Source: Phyto melanocephala (lineage: Eukaryota; Arthropoda; Insecta; Diptera; Rhinophoridae). Taken from it: a stretch of 64,000 bases of DNA. This document shows positions 34,480 to 46,285 of this stretch, piece after piece. The stretch's first letter is position 1, and every line of letters starts with the position of its first letter. Below the pieces are notes generated by a model. That model had not been told where the DNA came from. It searched no databases and saw only the letters and a program-made list of their open reading frames with translations. The translations under genes and the position numbers were made by a program. The stretch is taken from positions 35,858,701 to 35,922,700 of the forward strand of contig OW799235.1 of the NCBI GenBank assembly GCA_941918925.1, given 5' to 3'.

Positions 34480-35865
34480 ATTCGAAATGCCTATTGGAGC
34501 AATAAATCTAGAAACGTAAGCCAGTTTTACTTAAATGGAATCTGAGATTGCAATGTACAGTCAGAAAACCTTTTAACACTCTTAGATCCTTTCAGTCTAG
34601 TGAGAGAAGTCCCCTAGACATGGCCATCGAGAGGTACACAAACCTGAGCCATTCGTAAGAAGCAAACTCATGGTCAAGGAGGGTGGATAGTTCACCCTTT
34701 CAATTCGGTCGGCATGTTCATTACCGAGATGGCTCTCATGATCCGGAATCTAAAGCAGTGTAACACAGATGTGAATGCGGTTGAGGACGTCAATACATAT
34801 CAGCACCAAAACTGAGTTGACATCATAAGTGCTATGGGCCTTTAAACCGCTTGGCTATCCGAGAGTATGTAAATGCGGGCTTGCCCGACATTCCTTCTTA
34901 AAGATTCATAGGCATAAATTGCAGCCTGAAATATCGAAGGGCATTTGCTCATAGGCAGGACCCTTTGAAAACTTTTACCAAAAATGTCAGCATCAGTATC
35001 GTCATTCGATTGCTTAGAACCATCTGTGTTTCAAACCTGGGCACATTCCTCTGCTCTTTATGACCCTTGGGCTCAAAAAGTCCGGTCAAAGATTCCGACA
35101 TTGAAGTGTCCAATAAAAACCTGAGTTTTTACTACCCTACTACCTGACCCTCACTATGCAGTTATGAAGATTTCTTATAATCGTCATATGTCCAACGAGA
35201 TCTTAACATTTCAAGCTACAAACCTCCTCGTAGAGCACTAGAACAAGAATTGTCCATAACAGAAAAATGTAATGGTGGCAGCCCTAGTAGAGCTCCCAGA
35301 GCGTTCGTCGGTCATGTCCTGCTGGCACCTGTCATACCAATACATGCAGGGAGAAGAATGCGCTTAAGCATATTTTTAGCACCGACTTGCTCATTCTTTG
35401 CCTACCATGCTAGTGACGCATACGTGATCATAGGTTTTTTATTGGTGTCAAAAGACCAGTCCTTCCTAAGACCTCATGTCTTTCCAAACAGCCTCTGACA
35501 GGCATAAAGAAGTCTTATGGACCTATTCGACAAATATTCCAAGTGAGCGTTCCAGAAAAGTTTTCAGTCAAGAACCACTACCAAATATTTGACACTTTTA
35601 GAAAACTCAATTGGCGTACCTTTCAAACTGAGCTCCCTTATTGTAAAAATTCTCCTCCTCGTAAAAGGTATCTGGACAATCTTCGTGAGGTTCACAGTCA
35701 ATCTCCTTTCCCTGCACCAGGAAAGAGTTAGTTTCAGGTCCGGTTGCATCGAAAAGGTATTGTCATCTCAGCCCACCGCTGTGATAACCCAGAAGTCCGT
35801 ATATCCAAAAGTCTTGAAATCAAGTCCATTCAATGAAATAATATTAAGGGGCCTTGTATAAACTC
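34480..35865 (-). pseudogene. Decayed LOA/I-like non-LTR pol (end of RT plus RNase H)
   Basis: On the minus strand the order is: WCRERRLTVNLTK and FTRRRIF; KSVKYLVVVLDSKLFWNAHL; ACQRLFGKT; MITYASLAWQAKNEQVGAKN; GMTGASRTCPTNALGALLGL with PPLHFSVM; then an RNase H region with SIFQAAIYAYESLRRNV and YILSDSQAV and a GNEHAD-like end. The second RNase H acid (normally Glu in QAE) is Ala, while the SDSQA Asp remains. Several stops and frameshifts are present, and endonuclease and most of RT are missing at the 5' side. The PTNALGALLGLPPLH motif is what points to the LOA/I group; the clade call is from memory. Confidence 0.75.
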
Positions 35866-38697
35866 TTATAAAGTTTTTTATAAGAAAAAAAAGTAGGTAA
35901 ATATAGAAAAACATACACAAAAAATGTTTGCAATAATAATTATCAAATATGTATATGAATAGGTAAAATTACATTCAATATTATTTCTTTGACGTTAAGC
36001 AAAAAGCTCTTAAGTCAGAAAATTGCTAAACTCAATTTGTTTACTCATTTATTTGGCATAAACAACTTACCTCTAGCACAACTGATTTCAGTTTTGTAGG
36101 TAATAAATTCTTAGAAGGCACATTTTTTTGCTATTAAGCAAGAACTATAGTTTCTGACTTTACACGTTTTTGCCTAACTTCAAAGATTAATTATTTATTG
36201 TAGAAATATCTATATTTTCTCAACTATTTACTAATAATATAACTCTTTTGATTCTCGAGTTTTATAGCTCATGAATGGCCTGTTTTTATTAAAAATTCAT
36301 AAATTCATAATTCATACATCTAACCCAAGTAAGCGATTTCGGTTCACTGGGCGTTTTCAACTCACTGAGTATTTGTAGCTCAAAGGTCATGATTCTTTTT
36401 TAGTAATTTTTTTTTAGTTTATGCTGAGTGGTTGGCATAAGTAATTGTACATCTTTCATGTTTCATATTTAGCCATCGTTTCTTTTTATAGTATAGTACT
36501 TTACTAGCACGTCGTTTAAGTTTGTCTTTGTTTTAAATATTTGTATTTTCATATACATATAATGTTGTCTTTTTATTGCCATATTATTTTTAATCGTTAA
36601 AATTCGTTTTGTATTTTAGAGGTAGAAGACTCAGTACTGTTGCACTTTTCGCATGCAAAATCAGAACAGAGTTTCATTAAAAATTAAACATAAGTAGATG
36701 ACTTAAATTAATTTTATTTATATGTAGAATTGAAAAAAAATTAATTAAAAATTATTATTTAAAAAAATTTCGGCCATTTAGTTTTTACGCCATTTTAGAT
36801 TTTACACTTTTTTTGTACTGGTCATTGATACCAATATTGTGGGGGATGAAGGGGACAAAGCCGTAATTACCACATTTGACTTATATTTACGATATTTTAT
36901 TAACGACGCAAGATAGCAAGATTTTTACTTTTTTAATAATTTACTGTTTTTTTAGTGGCTAAGCCTTTTCATTTGATTGAGGGGGTTCAAGGAGTTACTT
37001 TTGGCAATACCAGATTTGATAAATATATTTGTAGCAGCCATTTTGTAGCGGCGGCCATAACTTAATTTAATTTTTTTTATTGGAAACGCAATTATTTTGG
37101 TTTGTAAGTTTTGGGAATATATATTCTTCAAAAAATAAAACTTTGTCTATAACTTTACCAATTTGTCCAAAATTATTCACTTATATCTCTACAGGCATAT
37201 TACATCTATAATAAGTAACAAACATGTCAAGAAATTTTTCTAGGGCTGAAAATGTTAAAATTTTTTAATAAAAATATTCGGAAAAGAGAGGCAGTCGTGC
37301 TTATTTGCTTATATCTCGAAAAGTTATGCGCTGTTGTGATGGATTTTAATAGCAATTCCGTTTCAAACGGAATCAGATATCTTGCAAGTTTAGAAAGGCA
37401 AGAATGCGAAGAAGGAATAAAAGGCGAAATAAGCATTCTAGAAGGCCTTAAACCTTAAGGCCTCTTGAGTTTTATAGAGGAAATAAAAATAGATACAAAA
37501 TATGTTTTAGTTAAAGGTATAACACAAGTAATAAGTATTCCAATGTGGAAGTGTGTATGCATATAAATAAAAAAAGGAAACACCATATATTCACATTTAC
37601 AGATACAAATCTATGTGCTAGTATGTATGTATGTGTATATGTATGTGTATCTATTTATGTAGGATATGTATCACAAGCAAGCTATTAATATAAAAAGTTC
37701 GTTCATTTTTTTTTCTTTTTGCACATTCTATGTCTTTTACGTACTTTTGGGGCTCTCTCAGGCATGATGATGTGGCACAAACAGCAGTAGGAACAACAAC
37801 AAAAAGGCTAAGTACATTAATGTTAAGGATATGTTATCTTATGTTGTGTGTATACACATAACACATGCATATATGTATTTATATGTATGTGTGCGTATAC
37901 ATCACAGTTAATGCTACCTATACAAAATTCGCACAGTGGACCGGCATAAAAACAAATGTTAACCAGAGAACAGTTTTGAATATTATTAAAGGTCATTTCA
38001 CACTATTCTACAAGTCTTTAGACTTTCAGTGGATCAAAATTAAATGATTTTTGGTCTGATTGTAAGCAAATCAAAGGGAGAATTTTCTCATTACAATTTG
38101 TGTTTACACTATCACACTTGAAATAAAAAGCAAGTCTGTGTCGTATATAAACAGCTGTTTTTGCTACTTACATCAGAGATGGACAATTCAATATAATCGT
38201 AATTATTCATAGTGATTCTTATGGTCTGTCATTAGTTACTTTCTCAAAAACACATTCATTTTAAAAATATATGTAGTTTATTTGTTGGAATAATTTGTTT
38301 CAATTGTAATAGGTGTTGTGTTATTAGTTTTCAATTGTTGAAAATTACAAATTATTCTGTGAAAATTTTTGAGACAAATAAACGTTTTATAATCTTTGTT
38401 TTTATTTTTAATATAATCTGTGTCGTCATTTGTGTGTATTACAAGACTATTTAAAACTTGTGTGAAAACACTTCAAATTATTTTAGTTAATTTTTTGTAA
38501 AAAAAATTTTAAGGACAAGTTATACGTGGGTCAGTTTAATAAATCATATTGATTTTATAATCAAAAAAACCATAGTCTAAAAATTATTGCAATAAAATAT
38601 ATATTAATATTAAACAAAATTTTAATTATCCATGCCTGATTTTGTCTATGTGGTTGTGTAAAAACACAACTCAGATAAAATGAAAAATCTAAGGGCC
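35866..38697. other. Long stretch without recognised genes
   Basis: AT-rich sequence with a (GTAT)n patch at about 37620-37650 and two short perfect palindromes, ATTCCGTTT-C-AAACGGAAT (37355-37373) and AGGCCTTAA-ACC-TTAAGGCCT (37443-37463). Their 37252-37458 frame encodes no recognised domain. Confidence 0.4.
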
Positions 38698-38804
38698 GTA
38701 TTCATAAAAAATATTTTAGGTTTATTAAAGGCTTATTTGACAGATGTTGTAGAGAAATTTGTCAAATAAGCCTTCAATAAACCTAAAATATTTTTTATGA
38801 ATAC
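38698..38804. repeat. 107-bp hairpin MITE
   Basis: The arms of 45 bp start GTATTCATAAAAAATATTTT and are almost perfectly inverted, with a 17-bp loop (GATGTTGTAGAGAAATT). Weak similarity continues outward (CTAAGG on the left, CCTTAAG on the right). Confidence 0.85.
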
Positions 38805-38860
38805 ATACACCTTAAGTATTTTAATTAATATATTTATTAAAGTATAGTTACAAATACTTT

Positions 38861-40277
38861 TTTATACCCGCCACCAAAAAAAATGGTGGGGGTATATTCA
38901 TTTTGTCATTCCGTTTGTAACACATCGAAATATCCATTTTAGACTCCATAAAGTATATATATTCTGAATCGGGGTTTGATTTTATGACGATCTAGCTATG
39001 TCCGTCCGTCTGTCCGTCTGTTGAAACCATGATAGAGGTCGCACCGAAAAAGCTAGAGGGCTCAAATTTTGCCAAAATCTTTCTTATAGACAAGGTTTGT
39101 TTGGTATTGAAAAAGGGCTAAATCGGAATATTACGAAGAGAGTTATAGCTCGCAAAGCAAGAGTAGGTCGAAAAAACCGCGTCCTTCGCACATCGAATAA
39201 AATGGAATTGTGTCCAAGCGCATTAACATAGAGTCATGAAACTTCGAATATATATTTTCTGAGTAAAAATAAATATTTCTCTCCGAAAACTCTCTAAATC
39301 TATGCATTAGGAAAGGAGTTATCGATCAAAATGTACAAAAATTTATACCGCACAGTGTATTTTTCGGTATATATAAAAACAAAAACGTCATAAAAGCAAC
39401 AAAATTGGATGTACGACTCTTAAATTTTGCACACATGACTTTTTTGTCCAATTCTTTGTTTTACCGGAAAATAAATGTGACACGCCCACTTTTACGCCCA
39501 CCTCCCATATAACGTCTTACATCAAATTTATGTAATTTCTCTACGAATAAAAATTTTAGAATAATAAAGGACTATATTGAAACATCTAAGTTGCATTCAT
39601 TAGTAGAAACAACTTCAACACGCCTACTTTAACGCCCACTTTCATTGAAAGACTAAATTTACGAAAACATTTTACAAGCATATCGAAGTTATACAAAGAA
39701 AGTGAGACATATTTTAGTATAAAGAGATTATTGCATAGCGATTACTGTTAATAACAAACAAATACATTTTGTGCTTCCCGATTTCCCGGGATTATTTTTC
39801 TGGATCCCGGGAAATAAAAAAGGTGGCTACGATTCGAAAGCAGATGTTTTTATTGTTTATATTGAAATTGAATTCTAATGATTTTATTTTTGATCTCATA
39901 GCTGAAGTACCTGTATTTTTGTTTTTTTGTGCTCATATTTGATCTCGTATCTAGAGAATAATATTTTTTTCAATAAAAAATATTTTTAATCAATTTATAT
40001 TTTAAATTCAAGTTTATTTATTGATTTTTATAGTTTTGAAGTGTTTTTTTACATGATAAACTATTTTATGCTTTTTAATAAAATGTTTTTTTATTTAATT
40101 AAAAACAAATTTAGTTTTTATTTGTTTTGCTGCGGGATCCCGGGATATTAAAAAATAAATCTCGCATTTTCGGGAAACCAAAATTTTCTGAAAAAAAAAC
40201 CCTAGCCACAAAAGAACGGAAAACTGGTGGTGGGTATAAAAGATTCGGCACAGCCGAATATAGTGCTCTTACTTGTT
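38861..40277 (+). repeat. DINE-A repeat carrying a CCCGGGA-rich insertion
   Basis: It has the complete DINE-A head (TATACCCGCCACC), CCGTCCGTCTGTCCGTCTGT core, CACGCCCACTTTTACGCCCA block and 3' end GATTCGGCACAGCCGAATA with CTCTTACTTG. It lacks the mariner present in the other two long copies, so 39680-39695 is the empty site. It also lacks the long extra internal section of the copies at 23688 and 48653. A 440-bp insertion lies just before the 3' hairpin. Confidence 0.85.
39776..40217. mobile_element. Insertion with imperfect CCCGGGA-rich terminal inverted repeats
   Basis: It interrupts the DINE-A sequence between TTTTGTGCTT and AAACTGGTGGTGGGTAT, which are nearly adjacent in the other copies. 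The left end reads CCCGATTTCCCGGGATTATT then GGATCCCGGGA. The right end, inverted, reads CCCGAAAATGCGAGATTTAT then ATCCCGGGATCCCG. The interior is AT-rich with no coding support. This looks like a non-autonomous DNA element; the TSD and superfamily are unknown. Confidence 0.6.
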
Positions 40278-41629
40278 TTAAATCTGAAAATGACTTTGAG
40301 AATTTAGCACCAGAACTTTTCTTTGTATAAAAATGTACATTACTGCCTTAAGTGTTAAGGGTTAGACTGAAAAATTCTTAAAAAAAAATGTTAACTTGAT
40401 TCTAAAATTTTAGTTAAAATTTTTGTGGGAAATGCAAATATAATATTTCCTCGGAGATAGCTTGCAACCATTCACTTAAAAAAGGTCTCCAGATTTCACA
40501 TGAGCTTCGAAGATATTTTTAATATCTATTTGATGATTTTTATGCTGGCGAATCTAGCTCTCTGGAAACATATATTCTATTTATAACAAACTAACGGTTT
40601 ATAATTTTAAGAACTGGTGTACGTAAAGATGTATGAAGAATCTAATCCATTATTTTAAAAATCTATATATAATTTAGTGGTGCCATTAGAAGAAGGGTTA
40701 GAAACAGTAAAGCCTGTTGTTGTTATTTCACTATGTAGTTAAGCAATTATTTTGTAAAACTTGTGATCTTATGTTTTAACATGAATATAACCGTGGTTTT
40801 ACTCGATTAATGTGATTTCAAATTAAGAATGTGTAAACGAGGAACGTATTATATTGTGTACTATTGCTGGCGTTAATTTAGTTGAGTTTTGACAGCGAAA
40901 CTAAAGAAACTAAAAAAAAAAAACAATCCAAAATTTAGAAACAAATCCCTAATGGATTATAACCATGGAAATACCTCGACATGCTCGGTCATGTCGTTCG
41001 GATAAGAATATTGACAAAATTTGTAAAATTGCAGCTGATAAAGTAGGCACATCTTTCGTAACTCACTATATAACCAGGTTTGCATTAACAAGCATTCAAG
41101 ACTAAAATTGCTTTGGAATTATAGCACCGAATTGATGCGTTAGCAAGAAACCGATTTTTGGTAGAGAATTTCACAGATTTTCTTCTGCTGCTTTTGTGAC
41201 TCGCAGAACTTAAAAGAGATGTTCAAAATGAAGTACATCCCCAAAGAGTAACTGTTTGATTTGTCTTGCGGTCTTAAGTTATAATTGTTCTATACTGTAA
41301 TAGAATAAGTAACTTTTTGTTGGATAATTTGGAAGATTTTAATTTGTGTGCCTGTGTTTTTAATATAATAGTACCCTAGAAGCAATCGCACAACTGCCCC
41401 CAATGATTAAAAGTGCATTATTTAAAACCACTTTGACATTGATGGGCTTTCAAGGTCAAGTTTTTGGCACCTTTTGATTTCTAACTTTGCAGTTATGGGA
41501 ACAGTAGAGTCTACGAGGCTTAAACTGAAAACAATAACATTATGCTTTTTAAAAATGTTGCGGTGACAGAAACTCTTATCACATGTCTGATTTGACAGAT
41601 AATTAGTTTTATCCTTCCGCTGAACGAAT
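40278..41629. other. Stretch without recognised genes
   Basis: AT-rich sequence. 40960-41270 is less AT-rich and reads MEIPRHARSCRSDKN and DKICKIAADKVGTSF from an ATG at 40968, with stops soon after. It looks like a transposon gag or transposase remnant, but I do not recognise the family. Confidence 0.35.
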
Positions 41630-41985
41630 ATGGTTGTGTATACGCTTGAACAACGCTGGGAAATATTGCGACATTACTTAGGCCGTCTTTGCCAAAATAA
41701 TCATCTTTTCGGATGAAGCTCACGCACGCATATATTGAAAAGCCGATACACCAAAAACGAGTCACTGTTTGGTGCGGATTTTGGTCCAGAGGCATAATTG
41801 GGCCATTTTTCTTCGAAAATGAGCAAGGAGTGGCCGTAGTCAATGGCGATCGTTATCGGGCAATGTTGAATGAATTTTTGTTCACAAAAATTGAAGAGGA
41901 GGATATTGGCAACATTTGGTTTCAACAGGATGGCGCTACGTGCCACACAGCCGAAGCTACACTTTTTTTCTCTAGCATTTTCAAA
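41630..41985 (+). pseudogene. Mariner transposase fragment with fused ends
   Basis: The ATG at 41630 gives MVVYTLEQRWEILRHYL, the usual N-terminus of one mariner subfamily. The sequence then jumps to the NHLFG/IIIFSDEA catalytic region and continues, in another frame, KRVTVWCGFWSRGIIGPFFF, VNGDRYRAMLNEFLF and WFQQDGATCHTAEATL. Most of the DNA-binding half is deleted at about 41680. Everything after the second Asp is lost at about 41968. No TIRs were found. It is a different subfamily from the 6.3-kb and 12.6-kb copies. Confidence 0.8.
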
Positions 41986-42559
41986 AAAAAAAGTAATTTG
42001 GCGGACCCTTTATTAAGTTTGACATTTGAAGTAAATAAGAGAAGAGAGAAAATTGTTTTTGTATCTATGGACTTTGACATGTGAAATTAAAAATAAGTTA
42101 AGAAAAAAAAATCAGCTGACGAATCAAGACTACCTGATGAATAAATATGCCTTGGTGTACATTATAAAACATAATAATAAATAATAATATATTTGTAAAA
42201 AAATCACTTTCATATCCAAAGGCTAATTACAAGCTTTGGTAACCTGAAAAATTATATTCTCCAAATAATTTTTGGTTATAAGTTTGCAGATGATTGACCT
42301 GTTTGAGTCCTAAAAGCATAATAGACATCTACCTAAATTATTCTAAGGCAAAAAAGTTTAATTTTTGTGTCAAACCGAGAAAAAGATGCAACTATTATAT
42401 ACCTCAATTGGGTTCATCGTATTGATCCCATTGTGGTATCTGAATTAAATATAAAGAATAGAAATGAATTGAAGGAGAAGCAGACCATCCACAGATCTAC
42501 TGACTAGTCTACCAGTCGTTTTACTCAACTGCTATATAATATTTCTGAAAGATTAGGAC

Positions 42560-42755
42560 TATATACGGGCATTATATCGACTGTCACTAGTAATTCCAAT
42601 TCAATTTACAAAAAGTAATATGATTAAAAATAACAGTTTTACAAAAAAAGTTACATTATGATAACACAATTTCTAGTGCCTGTTTGCCTTCTCCTGTAAG
42701 ATTACAATTATTTGAGGCTTTTATACTTGTGACCAACGATATGCTGTTTACAGAA
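42560..42755 (+). repeat. GGGCCTTTCTA repeat family, diverged copy
   Basis: It shares GTTACATTATGATAA, CACAATTTCTA, CTTCTCCTGTA and GTGACCAACGATATGC with 53295-53415. It is about 200 bp and non-coding, and its ends are worn. Confidence 0.5.
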
Positions 42756-42819
42756 GTTGATGTTAATAGATACACTAACAAAGGGATATTGCAAGAAGAG
42801 AACAGAAATTCTCTTTTCT

Positions 42820-42925
42820 AACGGCTTTAGAAAATATATTCCCTATGGTGTCGCAACTGAATACTGTAAACACTGAAAATGAAATGATATAGCCTTGCTA
42901 CCACAGGTAAAGGATATACAAGATA
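42820..42925 (-). repeat. DINE-B tail fragment
   Basis: AAAATATATTCCCTATGGTG, TCGCAACTGAA and CCACAGGTAAAGGATATA parallel the last 100 bp of the repeat at 54380-54489 and the 7240-7270 tail. Confidence 0.45.
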
Positions 42926-43085
42926 AAAATGGTTAATCATCGCTTAATGAATATATTTTTTTTCTGTGAAATTTGTTTAATTAATAAATTTTTTAACTTA
43001 TGATACTATAGTATTAAGCAAATTCTATTTAAATATTATATTTTATAGTTGTACTTACATATGTATGTCTTCTTAATTAATAAGC

Positions 43086-43400
43086 CCTACACGCAAAGAA
43101 AAACCATGGTTACGACATGATCACGACGGTCATATTATTTTTTCTAAAACAATATTTGGTTGTCGAAAACAAGTAATAGTTATTTTTGTTTCATTTCATC
43201 ATATATTTTGTCACGATAATCAAGCATTTGTTTGAATTGTATCATTTAATGATTACTTTTCCTAAAAATTTTAAAATGGTTATTATTTAAAAATTTGACA
43301 ACAATAACATTATATTCAAAAGAATTATAAATTAAAAATAATCATTAAATAAGTGAGACAACAGTATGATTACAAATTAATCAAGCTATGATTTTTTTTA
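43086..43400. repeat. MITE-like repeat starting CGCAAAGAAAAA, copy 2
   Basis: The left terminus ACACGCAAAGAAAAACCATG with ACGACATGATCACGACGGTC is the inverse of 1316-1372. The right end could not be located, so 43400 is approximate. There is no coding content. Confidence 0.45.
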
Positions 43401-43661
43401 ATAATATTTTGATTTCAACTGTTCTTCTTCTTGCTGAATAAATTTTTATTATTTTAAAAGCTTGAGATGTCAAAATAATGCGTATAACATGTCACAAAAG
43501 CAAAGAGATTAAAATTATACACGTCGAATTATTTGAGTTTATTTTTATATTCAAAATCCTTTATGTAGCTTAAGTTGTGGTATCAGTGTGCTAAAATTCC
43601 TTTGGGCATCAGAATACCATGTATTCAGTTATTTTCTGAAATTATTTCTGTAAATGCGTTA

Positions 43662-43979
43662 AAGGCTATATTTAATACACGGCATGTTTTTTACACCTGA
43701 CTTTTAAATTTGTGAGAATCTACATGTCTGTCAAGATTGTCCTTTACAGGCAACAGTCGCTGACTGCTTTACAGCAGCAGAGATTTCTGGCAACGGCTGA
43801 TGTTACATGTTTTGACCGAAGAAAATAGAGCGCGCTATAATTGAAATTTTGTCCGATGTCTCAACATTTGTTTTTTACAGAAATAATGTTTTAAAGGTAA
43901 CACACGACATGTTCGTATTTATTAGTGTAAAATTTGTCAAGTCAGATGTAAAAAAACACACCCCGTGTATTATAGCCTT
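43662..43979. repeat. MITE with TAATACACGGCATG ends, copy 2
   Basis: The ends are AGGCTATATTTAATACACGG and, inverted, GGCTATAATACACGGGGTG. TTAA lies at 43659-43662 and 43978-43981. The interior is the reverse complement of 32373-32676 with scattered differences. A TTAA target is typical of piggyBac-type and some Kolobok-type elements, but no transposase is present to decide. Confidence 0.75.
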
Positions 43980-44344
43980 AAGTAATTTTTTTGGGGATAG
44001 AGTAAAAAATATTAAAACATTTAAACATACAAGCATCCACATTTATCATATTCGTGGGATGGGATTTAAAATGCAAATATTTCAGACAAATATATAATTT
44101 TTTTTCGCCAGTACGTGTAAATTTTGGAAACTCGATGCCCTTGAACAACCGACTAACTAAATACCAGAATATATAAATTGAATTTTTGCAAATTTGCTCT
44201 CCTATCACTATATATGGCAGCCAATGTATTAATCAAGTTTATTGTCTATCTGTGTGCCAAATTTCATTTAGTTCCTCTTAGCCATTTCCGAGTGATTGAG
44301 TTACGAACATTAAAACATCTAAACATTTAAACATAAAATCATTT
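43980..44344. other. No recognised gene
   Basis: This contains two similar AACATTTAAACATA blocks (44018 and 44317) and a TTTCATTTAGTTCCTCTTAG stretch like the drifting core of an interspersed repeat. It is not classifiable. Confidence 0.35.
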
Positions 44345-45281
44345 ACACAGAAAAAAAAATTCCTTACACTTTTTTAATAAATTGAATTTTTGATTTGTTT
44401 TTAAATTCTAATTATATTTTTCAATAATTCAATTAATTTTTTTAATCGATATTAAATATTAAAAAAAACAAAAAAATTTCTGTCAGTTGAAAAAAATAAA
44501 TAAAAAAAATTTTATTTTAAATGAAATTTTTTTAAAATTTTATTTCAAAGAATAAAATTAATATAACTTTACTCAAGGAGCATAATAATAAAAACTAGTT
44601 GACAACCTGCAAGAGAAAGTTCTGATAAGTGGACGTGTGTGTGTATATAAAAATACGTTCGGTTATAAATATAATAAATGGTTTCGATTTGGTTGTAGAT
44701 GTGCCCAAATCTAATAATTATTTTATCCCATTAGTTAGTTGAATTTCTTCTCTGTGTCTAAATAAGCCTTTTTACCGGTAAATATCTCTATACATAGATC
44801 GTACACGCAACCAATTATGTTTGGATCTTCGGCTTTCGATATGGTACAGTATGTATACTTGTGGAACTTTACTTCTGATACTAAATAATTGTTATACAAG
44901 TAACAAAATTTAATTTAAAAATAGATTCATATGTACCATACTGTACTTATATTAAGAATATATAAATATCAAAAAAATACTGTTTTTAATTCTTTCTCTA
45001 AATAGGGTAAACAATTTATTTATTTATTTATTTTTATTACATAAATACCACAATTGATAAATACTACAATTGAAAGTAGACATGATTAAATTAAATAAAA
45101 TAAATTTTTAAAATTATGGAAATTTTAATTTATTTTATAATTTATCTTTTTTTTCAATTAAAATTATTCCTTTTTATTTAATTAATAGTGTTATTTTGTT
45201 GATTGGAGCAAAATTAAACAATTTTTTAATTAATAATATTAATTTTGTAATTGAAATTCATATTTATTTTTTTTTCTGTGT
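44345..45281 (+). repeat. Unclassified AT-rich element, copy E1
   Basis: It begins ACACAGAAAAAAAAATT and ends with the inverse, TTTTTTTTCTGTGT, giving terminal inverted repeats of about 14 bp. Left landmark: TTTCTGTCAGTTGAAAAAA. Middle landmarks: GGAGCATAATAATAAAAACTAGT..GACAACCT, GATGTGCCCAAA and ACCGGTAAATAT. Right landmarks: AATTAAAATTATTCCTTTTT and GTTATTTTGTTGATTGGAGC. The same order, inverted, is found in 45340-46285. No confident protein is encoded. Confidence 0.65.
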
Positions 45282-45339
45282 ACATTTATTTTTTTAGTAG
45301 GATTTTTTAACGATAAAATAGTGAAATTTATTTCAGTTT

Positions 45340-46285
45340 ACACAGAAAAAAATAAATATTAATTTCAATTACGAAATTAATACTATTAATTAAAAAAATG
45401 TTTAATTTTGCTCCAATCATCAAAATAACACTATTAATTAAATAAAAAGGAATAATTTTAATTCAAAAAATATTGCGAAAAATATCAATTAAAACAGTAT
45501 TAAAAAAATAAATTAATTAAAATTTTCCTAATTTTTAAAAATGATTTTAATTAATTGAATCATGTCTATAATTGGAATTTGCGATTTATATAAATAAAGA
45601 ATTTATTGCATCAATAATTAATATTAAAAAAACTGTTTTAAATAAAATTACCCAAAAAGAAAAAATTTATTTTGTTAATATTTTGGCATAACATATATTT
45701 TAATTACATTTCATTACTTATACACTAATAATTTAATATAAGATGTAGGGTTACACAAGTACACATACTATGCCAAGTCAAACGCCGGATTTCTGAAAAT
45801 AATTGGTAGCATCAATAATCTAGACATAATGGAATATTTACCGATAAAAAAGCTTGTTCAGAGTGTAGACTACTACTGACTTACCTATTAAAATGGGAAT
45901 TTTGAGCAATATACCAGAATACAAGATATATTGGCTTTGGACACATCTAGAATTAAACTGAAACAATTTATTATATTTAAAACAAGATATAGTTATTAGT
46001 TGTGTGCACCTACCAGAAGTATCTCTTGTAGATTGTCCACTAGTTTTTATTATTCTGCTCCTTGGATAACAAATATTAAATTCATCCTTTGAAAGCAAAT
46101 TTTCAAAAAATGTAATTTAAAATAAAATTTTTTATTTTTTCAACTGACAGATATCTCAATGTTTTTTGAAAATATTTTATATCAATTAAAAAAATTAATT
46201 ATATTAAATAAAATTTTAATTAGAATTTGAAAACATGCCAAAAAATCAATTAATTAAATAAATTTAAGAATATTTTTTTCTGTGT
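45340..46285 (-). repeat. Unclassified AT-rich element, copy E2 (inverted)
   Basis: It starts ACACAGAAAAAAATAAATA and ends ATTTTTTTCTGTGT. It is homologous to E1 along its whole length in the opposite direction, including GGAGCAGAATAATAAAAACT, GATGTGTCCAAAG and TATCGGTAAATAT. The open frame at 46098-45838 (CYPRSRIIKTSGQSTRDTS) covers the best conserved middle block. E1 keeps the block's DNA, but I see no family signature in the frame. Confidence 0.65.

Noticed and set aside
37355..37463. Two short perfect palindromes as possible terminators
   Set aside because: Intrinsic terminators are not expected in animal DNA. They are short enough to arise by chance or as MITE remnants.
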